37,555 nucleotides of DNA from Lachnospiraceae bacterium (GTDB taxonomy: Bacteria > Bacillota_A > Clostridia > Lachnospirales > Lachnospiraceae), in assembly GCA_017620345.1 (NCBI GenBank), contig JAFZQP010000144.1, positions 1 to 37,555 on the forward strand. Direction: 5' to 3'. Below, piece after piece: positions 33,338 to 37,555 of this stretch. The stretch's first letter is position 1, and each line of letters starts with the position of its first letter. Below the pieces are notes generated by a model. That model did not search any database. It was not told the origin of the DNA and saw only the letters and a list, made by a program, of their open reading frames with translations. The translations under genes were made by a program, and so were the position numbers.

Positions 33338-33526
33338 GTGCATCGATTTTTATATTTTCTGTTCTTTTCGATGACTTTTATTATGGTTGCTCAATACCTC
33401 GGGCATCGAAAATAAATAAAAAGGCTGAAATCGATGCATTTTTTCATACCGGATGAGGATAATGGGCATCGAAAATATTCATAATCGCAAATTCCGATGT
33501 ACCTATGGCCACTCTAGTAACGTGAC
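33338..33526. repeat. Three tandem 63-bp-spaced units with internal inverted motif, in a 290-bp non-coding gap
   Basis: GCATCGA occurs at 33340, 33403 and 33466, and TCGATG (CCGATG in the last) at 33368, 33431 and 33494. Both series are spaced by exactly 63 bp, and within each unit the second motif starts 28 bp after the first. In the middle unit the pair is a perfect inverted repeat, GCATCGA with TCGATGC, 21 bp apart. Units 2 and 3 share GGGCATCGAAAATA. The rest of each unit is AT-rich and not conserved. The array lies upstream of the GT4 start at 33283 and downstream of the GT2 stop at 33574. A set of operator sites is the simplest reading. No gene, clear promoter or strong terminator is seen in 33284-33573. 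Confidence 0.7.
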
Positions 33527-33573
33527 GTGCGGAAAAATGAGCGAAAGCGTGTTTTGACAGGAACATTTCGTGG

Positions 33574-34440
33574 CTAAACGTTGTGGTCTTTATTCTTCGT
33601 GGCTTCGTATATCTTGGCGTCGACAAGGAACCTGTACCAGTAGGCCTGCATGAAGCAGAATATCTTCCCTTCCCTGCCGTCAAGAAATCCCAGCCGTATG
33701 TAATAGCGGTAAAAATAGTACGCGTATGCGCGAAAACCTGCCGGAAGCCTGTAGTAGATCTTCCAGCGAAGGAAGCGCTTGAATTTTGCCTTGGCATCAA
33801 GGGTGCTGTCCTCTCCGAGGCCTGTTGCTCCCGACGATCTGATGCTGTTAAAGTAATCCATCATCTCACGCGTGGAATAGTTGTTATGCTTGTGTATCCA
33901 GGCCGTCAGCCCCTTATCATCATGATGGAGACTGTCGTGTGTCACTTCAACGCTGCGGCCTTCATATATGACACAGTGCTCATCCATGCAGCGGTCCTCG
34001 ATATTGCCCTTGCCGTACTTGAACAGAAGGAGCTTTCGAAGAGGATATACGCCGCCGTGACGGATCGGTCTACCCATGAAATTAACTTCAAACCTTACGA
34101 CGATTCCGTTTACATCCGTATTTTCATTCTCGTTGCACAGCCTGTCTATCTCTTCTGCCGACTCGGATGTCAGTTCTTCATCGGCATCGATCCGAAAGAC
34201 CCACTTTGTATCGATATTTCCATGCTCCATGCCATAGAGGAACTGTTTCGCGTACAGGAACGGCTCCATGATGTTCACAAGAACATCCGCGCCAAGCTCC
34301 TTTGCAATAGCCACCGTATCATCCGTACTTCCGGAATCCACAACGATCATTCGCTTTACTATCGGCTTTATCGACGTTATGCACTTTCTGATATTGGCTT
34401 CTTCATTCTTGGTCAGAATGATCGCAGTGATGTCTGCCAC
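33574..34440 (-). CDS. Glycosyltransferase family 2, WaaE/KdtX-like
   Basis: A 288-residue GT-A enzyme with TAIILTKNEEANIRKCI at the N-terminus, VVDSGSTDDTVAIA near 33, WVFRIDADEELT near 80 (DXD site) and VTHDSLHHDDKGLTAWIHKH near 160. This set is typical of the WaaE/KdtX-like GT2 branch. The start is GTG at 34440 with AGGAGAG at good spacing. It follows the GT4 gene by 10 bp and is the last gene before the repeat-bearing gap. The sugar added is unknown. Confidence 0.87.
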   Translation of the reverse strand: MADITAIILTKNEEANIRKCITSIKPIVKRMIVVDSGSTDDTVAIAKELGADVLVNIMEPFLYAKQFLYGMEHGNIDTKWVFRIDADEELTSESAEEIDRLCNENENTDVNGIVVRFEVNFMGRPIRHGGVYPLRKLLLFKYGKGNIEDRCMDEHCVIYEGRSVEVTHDSLHHDDKGLTAWIHKHNNYSTREMMDYFNSIRSSGATGLGEDSTLDAKAKFKRFLRWKIYYRLPAGFRAYAYYFYRYYIRLGFLDGREGKIFCFMQAYWYRFLVDAKIYEATKNKDHNV

Positions 34441-34450
34441 TTTTTCTCTC

Positions 34451-35644
34451 CTATATTTCCGCCAGCATAGCTTCTATCCGATCGACATGATCTTTTTTTC
34501 TGAAATGTTCATCATAATAACTTCTAGCATTCTCGCCCATGCGATTCCTGTCATTTGAAGCTGCCATCTTGTCCGCGATGGCGGCAAAGGCTTTCTCATC
34601 CTGAGCGGGTGCGCACATACCGCATCCGCTGTCCTCGATAACGTACTTTGTCTCTCCGTTTGCGGATGCTATCACAGGCTTGCCTGCTGCCATATATGAC
34701 TGTATCTTTCCCGGGAGTGTAAAACTTATCGTCTCGTTGTCGGCCAGGGTAACTATCATTGCATCTGCCATGGCATAAAACCTCGGCATCTCCTCTACCG
34801 GAAGTCTTCCGTAAAACTTGACCTTCCCTTCAAGGCTAAGCGATGAGCAAAGTCTCCTGCAGTCTTCGATCGCAAACCCGTCTCCCACGATATGCCATCT
34901 GATCCTGTCATCTTTTGCAAGCGCCGCAGCCTTTATGACTGTTTCAACGCTCTGCATCTTTCCGACGTTTCCGGCAAACACGTAATCTATCGTATCTTTA
35001 TCCGCAATTTTCTTTTCCGGGCCGATATAGGAGAACAGTTCATCGGCAAACTGCGGGATATGTATGAATCTCTTATTTCTGAGCCCGAGCTCCTGCGTGA
35101 AGTATTTTTCGAACATCCTTGAAGATAATCCGATCACTTTCGCACCTTTATATATCCGGATGCTGACAAACTTCATGAACCTGTAGAACGAACTGTTCCT
35201 GCTTATTCCCATGCTCGCAAGACTCTCCGGCCACAGGTCGAGACAGTACAGAGCTACTTTTTTCGGTCCGCCGAACCACTTTGCTACATATGCCGGAATG
35301 GCCATCAGGACCGGCGAGAGCTGGTACACGAATATGACATCAAAGTCTTTCTTCATCGCAAGCGCCTTAAGGCTTCCGAAGAAGACAAACGAAACATAAT
35401 TCGCCGCAAGTCCGGCCTTGCCCTCGGTTCTTGGGCGCTCCTTCACGCGTATGATATGCACTCCCTTTACGGTCTCATCGCGATGTTTTTTCCCCCTGTA
35501 TTCCTCCGGTATGATACCCATCGGATAGTTGGGAAGTCCCGTGAGCACGGTCACTTCATGCCCGCGGCATACAAGTTCTTCGCACACTTCATGTATGCGA
35601 AAAGGTTCCGGATGATAATATTGGCAGACAACAAGTATCTTCAT
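34451..35644 (-). CDS. Glycosyltransferase family 4, CapL/WbuB-like (probable L-FucNAc transferase)
   Basis: A 397-residue GT-B enzyme. MKILVVCQYYHPEPFRIHEV, LTGLPNYPMG near 35 and ALYCLDLWPESLASMG near 130 are strongly typical of the WbuB/CapL/WbjE branch, members of which transfer N-acetyl-L-fucosamine. The donor domain has YVFAGNVGKMQSVETVI and FTLPGKIQSYMAAGKPVIAS. With CapE-F-G in the window the L-FucNAc donor would be at hand. It begins in an ATGA overlap with the CapN-like gene. The branch is clear; donor choice is inferred. Confidence 0.85.
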   Translation of the reverse strand: MKILVVCQYYHPEPFRIHEVCEELVCRGHEVTVLTGLPNYPMGIIPEEYRGKKHRDETVKGVHIIRVKERPRTEGKAGLAANYVSFVFFGSLKALAMKKDFDVIFVYQLSPVLMAIPAYVAKWFGGPKKVALYCLDLWPESLASMGISRNSSFYRFMKFVSIRIYKGAKVIGLSSRMFEKYFTQELGLRNKRFIHIPQFADELFSYIGPEKKIADKDTIDYVFAGNVGKMQSVETVIKAAALAKDDRIRWHIVGDGFAIEDCRRLCSSLSLEGKVKFYGRLPVEEMPRFYAMADAMIVTLADNETISFTLPGKIQSYMAAGKPVIASANGETKYVIEDSGCGMCAPAQDEKAFAAIADKMAASNDRNRMGENARSYYDEHFRKKDHVDRIEAMLAEI

Positions 35645-36582
35645 CGGTCACTGTCCTTTTTGGTCCTTCCGACCGACTCCAGGTATTCTCTTACTTCATC
35701 GCCTATGGCGCTTCGGAATGTTCTCGGATCATATCCGAAATCCCTCGTTGCCTCCTCGTGCGGATAGACTCTCGGTTCGCACAGTCTCTGAACCTTTTCG
35801 CGAAAGTCCAGTTTCCCTATCGAAATCAGATATACGAACCATGCACCCGCATATGCGATCGGAAACGGTACGCTGAAAAATCTCATCTTCTTCGACAGAT
35901 ACGCTCCCATCTCTATCAGCATATCCCGAAGCAATATCTCTTCGCCGCCGGACAGAATATAATCATGACCTCCCGTGACCTTCTCGCTTACAAGAACGTC
36001 GTAGTAAGCCCGGCCAAGATCCTTGAAGTGTACCGGCTGCAGTTCATACATCGCGTTGTTCACAACAGGCATGATCGGAAATCTGTCCACCATCCTGATA
36101 AAGGACGAGACATTATGATCGTTTATCGTTCCGTATATCATCGTTGGGCGCAGGATGGTCAGAATGATGTTTTTGCTCTTACACATCATATAGACAAAAT
36201 CATCTATGTTCCTGTATTCTTCGCCGGCTTCCTTGTACTTGCTGTATATACCGGTCGTATGTACCATTATCATACGGCGGACAAAATTGCCTGCTGCGGC
36301 TGTCGTCAGCTGTCTTGACCAGTGGATCCCCGCGATATGCACGATCGTATCAACACCGAGAAGAGCCTCGGAAAGGAACAGTTCATCTTCAAGATCTCCG
36401 TAGCATCTCTCGGTATCAAAGCACGCAAGTATATCCCTGTCGCGCTCTCTTTCATGATGCAGCAGGAGTCTGATCCCTCCGGGGAACATCTGTCTGATGA
36501 CGTCCTGATGTTTCTCCAGATGGAATGCAAAAGCCTGTCCTGATTTTCCGGTTATACCGGTTATTGCCAGAATTTCGTGCAT
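35641..36582 (-). CDS. NAD-dependent epimerase/dehydratase family protein, CapN-like 4-ketoreductase
   Basis: A 313-residue SDR protein. AITGITGKSGQ at the N-terminus is the nucleotide site; MVHTTGIYSKYKEAGEEY near 130, LTILRPTMIYG near 165 and YELQPVHFKDLGRAYYDVL near 200 are typical of the group that accompanies CapM-like transferases. In the staphylococcal capsule pathway CapN reduces the CapD product to UDP-D-FucNAc. AGGAAG precedes the ATG. It follows the CapM-like gene by 9 bp and overlaps the CapL-like gene by 4 bp. Another 4-keto-sugar reductase or 4-epimerase role is possible. Confidence 0.8.
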   Translation of the reverse strand: MHEILAITGITGKSGQAFAFHLEKHQDVIRQMFPGGIRLLLHHERERDRDILACFDTERCYGDLEDELFLSEALLGVDTIVHIAGIHWSRQLTTAAAGNFVRRMIMVHTTGIYSKYKEAGEEYRNIDDFVYMMCKSKNIILTILRPTMIYGTINDHNVSSFIRMVDRFPIMPVVNNAMYELQPVHFKDLGRAYYDVLVSEKVTGGHDYILSGGEEILLRDMLIEMGAYLSKKMRFFSVPFPIAYAGAWFVYLISIGKLDFREKVQRLCEPRVYPHEEATRDFGYDPRTFRSAIGDEVREYLESVGRTKKDSDR

Positions 36583-36591
36583 GGAATCTTC

Positions 36592-37188
36592 CTATCTTCG
36601 GTTCGGACCGCCTTCACTTACTCCCTCAGCCTTGGCGACTTTAAAGAACGTTCCGAAAAAGCATTTCAGATCAAACAGAAAACTTAAGTTCCTGACATAT
36701 TCTCCGTCATACGCCGCCTTGACATCGATAGCGAGCTCATCTCGTCCGTTGATCTGGGCCCATCCGGTAAGTCCCGGCTTCACATCGTTTGCACCGTATT
36801 TATCACGCTCGGCGATAAGATCGTACTGGTTCCACAGCGCAGGCCTGGGGCCCACAAAGCTCATGCTTCCCGCAAAAATATTGAACAGCTGCGGGATCTC
36901 ATCGATTGAATATTTTCTGAGTTTTTCCTGAAACGGTGACAGAAGCGATGCCGCCTGAGTCAGCATATGAGTCGGCGTGTCCGATGGTGCGGTAACCGGC
37001 ATCGACCGGAATTTGATTATCATAAAATGCGTTTTATGTATGCCTACCCGTTTCTGTTTGAAAAATACAGGGCCCGGCGAATCTTTTTTTATCAGCAGTG
37101 CAACAACGAGCATCGGAATGGCGGTCACTATTATCCCGATACCCGACAGCAGTATATCTATGATCCTCTTTACAACTTTCTGATACAT
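36592..37188 (-). CDS. Sugar-1-phosphate transferase, CapM/PglC type (second initiating enzyme)
   Basis: A 198-residue monotopic phosphoglycosyltransferase. KRIIDILLSGIGIIVTAIPM is the re-entrant membrane helix; VFFKQKRVG, FMIIKFRSM, YSIDEIPQLFNIFAG (DE catalytic pair) and SFVGPRPALWNQYDLI follow, then GLTGWAQINGRDEL and YVRNLSFLFDLKCF. The WNQYDLI feature is shared with CapM-type enzymes that load a FucNAc-type sugar phosphate on undecaprenyl phosphate. I take the ATG at 37188; a GTG at 37194 is also possible but sits within the GAGGTG ribosome binding site. That site overlaps the uvrA stop, so it is probably translated from the uvrA message. Confidence 0.9.
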   Translation of the reverse strand: MYQKVVKRIIDILLSGIGIIVTAIPMLVVALLIKKDSPGPVFFKQKRVGIHKTHFMIIKFRSMPVTAPSDTPTHMLTQAASLLSPFQEKLRKYSIDEIPQLFNIFAGSMSFVGPRPALWNQYDLIAERDKYGANDVKPGLTGWAQINGRDELAIDVKAAYDGEYVRNLSFLFDLKCFFGTFFKVAKAEGVSEGGPNRR

Positions 37189-37195
37189 GTGCACC

Positions 37196-37555
37196 TCATT
37201 TTTTGTTCACGGATCTTTTCTTTTTCGGCAGAGCTTTCGCATCTGCAACACGGTCTCTCTCTAAGAGCGGAGCTACGAACTCACCCGTATATGAAGCCTT
37301 GTTCTTTGCCACTTCTTCGGGTGTCCCCGTAGCGATCACTGTCCCGCCTTCATCTCCGCCTTCCGGGCCAAGATCTATTATATAGTCGGCAGTCTTGATG
37401 ACATCAAGATTGTGCTCTATCACAACCACGGTATTACCGCCGTCGGTCAGTCTCTGCAATATCTCCACAAGCTTGTGGACATCCGCAAAATGCAGTCCCG
37501 TCGTCGGCTCATCAAGTATGTATATCGTCCTGCCCGTGCTCCTTCTCGACAGTTC
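37196..37555 (-). CDS. uvrA: UvrA, excinuclease ABC subunit A (C-terminal end only)
   Basis: The minus strand is open from the right edge to a TGA at 37196, giving the last 119 residues. [20 protein letters not shown] with LHFADV is the signature-to-Walker B stretch of the second ATPase domain, [20 protein letters not shown] holds the switch His, and GPEGGDEGG and GTPEEVA are typical of the UvrA C-terminus. It damage-scans DNA with UvrB. The capsule-type genes follow with no terminator, so they may be read from the uvrA transcript. Confidence 0.97.
   Translation of the reverse strand, partial: ELSRRSTGRTIYILDEPTTGLHFADVHKLVEILQRLTDGGNTVVVIEHNLDVIKTADYIIDLGPEGGDEGGTVIATGTPEEVAKNKASYTGEFVAPLLERDRVADAKALPKKKRSVNKK

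Noticed and set aside
33284..33340. Promoter for the GT4 gene at 33283
   Set aside because: TATAAA and TATCAT sequences occur but none has a fitting -35 box at 16-18 bp; left uncalled.
33338..33526. CRISPR array or integron attC-like site as explanation for the 63-bp array
   Set aside because: The conserved motifs are only 6-14 bp, not 25-40 bp repeats, no cas or integrase gene is near, and attC core sites are missing.
33541..33560. Possible terminator after the GT2 gene (GCGAAAGC region)
   Set aside because: The hairpin stem would be two or three base pairs only, and the T-run is short; not enough to call.
33444..33800. Minus-strand 118-codon frame running from the GT2 gene into the repeat-bearing gap
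   Set aside because: Most of it is an alternative frame of the GT2 gene; the remaining part shows no protein-like pattern or ribosome binding site.
33583..34470. Plus-strand open frame of 295 codons
   Set aside because: Antisense to the GT2 gene with DXD and GT2 motifs; no ribosome binding site or family features.

Overview
The window looks like a chromosomal segment of a motile, Gram-positive Clostridia, most likely a Lachnospiraceae member. That is an inference from gene families, not a database result. The evidence is: an mbl/mreB-flgF-flgG arrangement like mbl-flhO-flhP of Bacillus, a cdaA-cdaR pair, a short YvyF-like zinc-ribbon protein, strong GGAGG-type ribosome binding sites, TTGNNN/TATAAT-type promoters with 17-18 bp spacing, and TTG/GTG starts. 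Almost every gene lies on the minus strand; only rfbD is clearly on the plus strand. No rRNA, tRNA, CRISPR or insertion sequence was seen.

Region 1 (about 20083 down to 1, minus strand) is a surface-polysaccharide locus of 18 tightly packed genes, with many 4-8 bp stop/start overlaps and no gap above about 40 bp. It starts at a promoter in the 20138-20167 area. In order of transcription it holds: a polytopic GT-C-like protein; four further membrane proteins that look like duplicated or rearranged copies of one module (18632-14768); a GT2; a WbaP-type phosphoglycosyltransferase; two GT2s; a GT4; a Wzy-like polymerase; a Wzx flippase; a second Wzy-like polymerase; the dehydratase/epimerase set CapD, CapE, CapF, CapG; and a WbsX (GH99-like) protein cut by the window edge. 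CapE-CapF-CapG is the known route to UDP-N-acetyl-L-fucosamine.

Region 2 (20084-21943) is a short hinge. Overlapping divergent promoters fire the polysaccharide locus to the left and rfbD (dTDP-4-dehydrorhamnose reductase) to the right. rfbD converges on a DUF212 (divergent PAP2) gene, and ptsH (HPr) has its own promoter and a clear intrinsic terminator.

Region 3 (31935 down to 21944, minus strand) is a core-function operon with a good promoter at 31981-32009: MreB/Mbl, FlgF, FlgG, a FlgJ-type rod-binding protein, RecD2, ComF, a YvyF-like zinc protein, two unassigned membrane proteins, CdaA (c-di-AMP synthase) and CdaR.

Region 4 (37555 down to 32153, minus strand) begins with the 3' end of uvrA. 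It runs straight into a second polysaccharide block: a CapM-type sugar-1-phosphate transferase, a CapN-type SDR reductase, a CapL/WbuB-type GT4, a GT2 and, after a 290-bp non-coding gap, another GT4. That gap carries three exactly 63-bp-spaced repeats with internal inverted motifs, the least explained structure in the window. With CapD, the CapM/N/L-like genes suggest a D-FucNAc then L-FucNAc lipid-linked start, so the two polysaccharide blocks may serve one pathway although the core operon lies between them.

The best leads for something new are the 63-bp array, the tandem family of polytopic proteins (including one pair split by a single in-frame TAG and one fusion with an internal ribosome binding site and a degenerate metallo-beta-lactamase-like tail), and the split FucNAc pathway.
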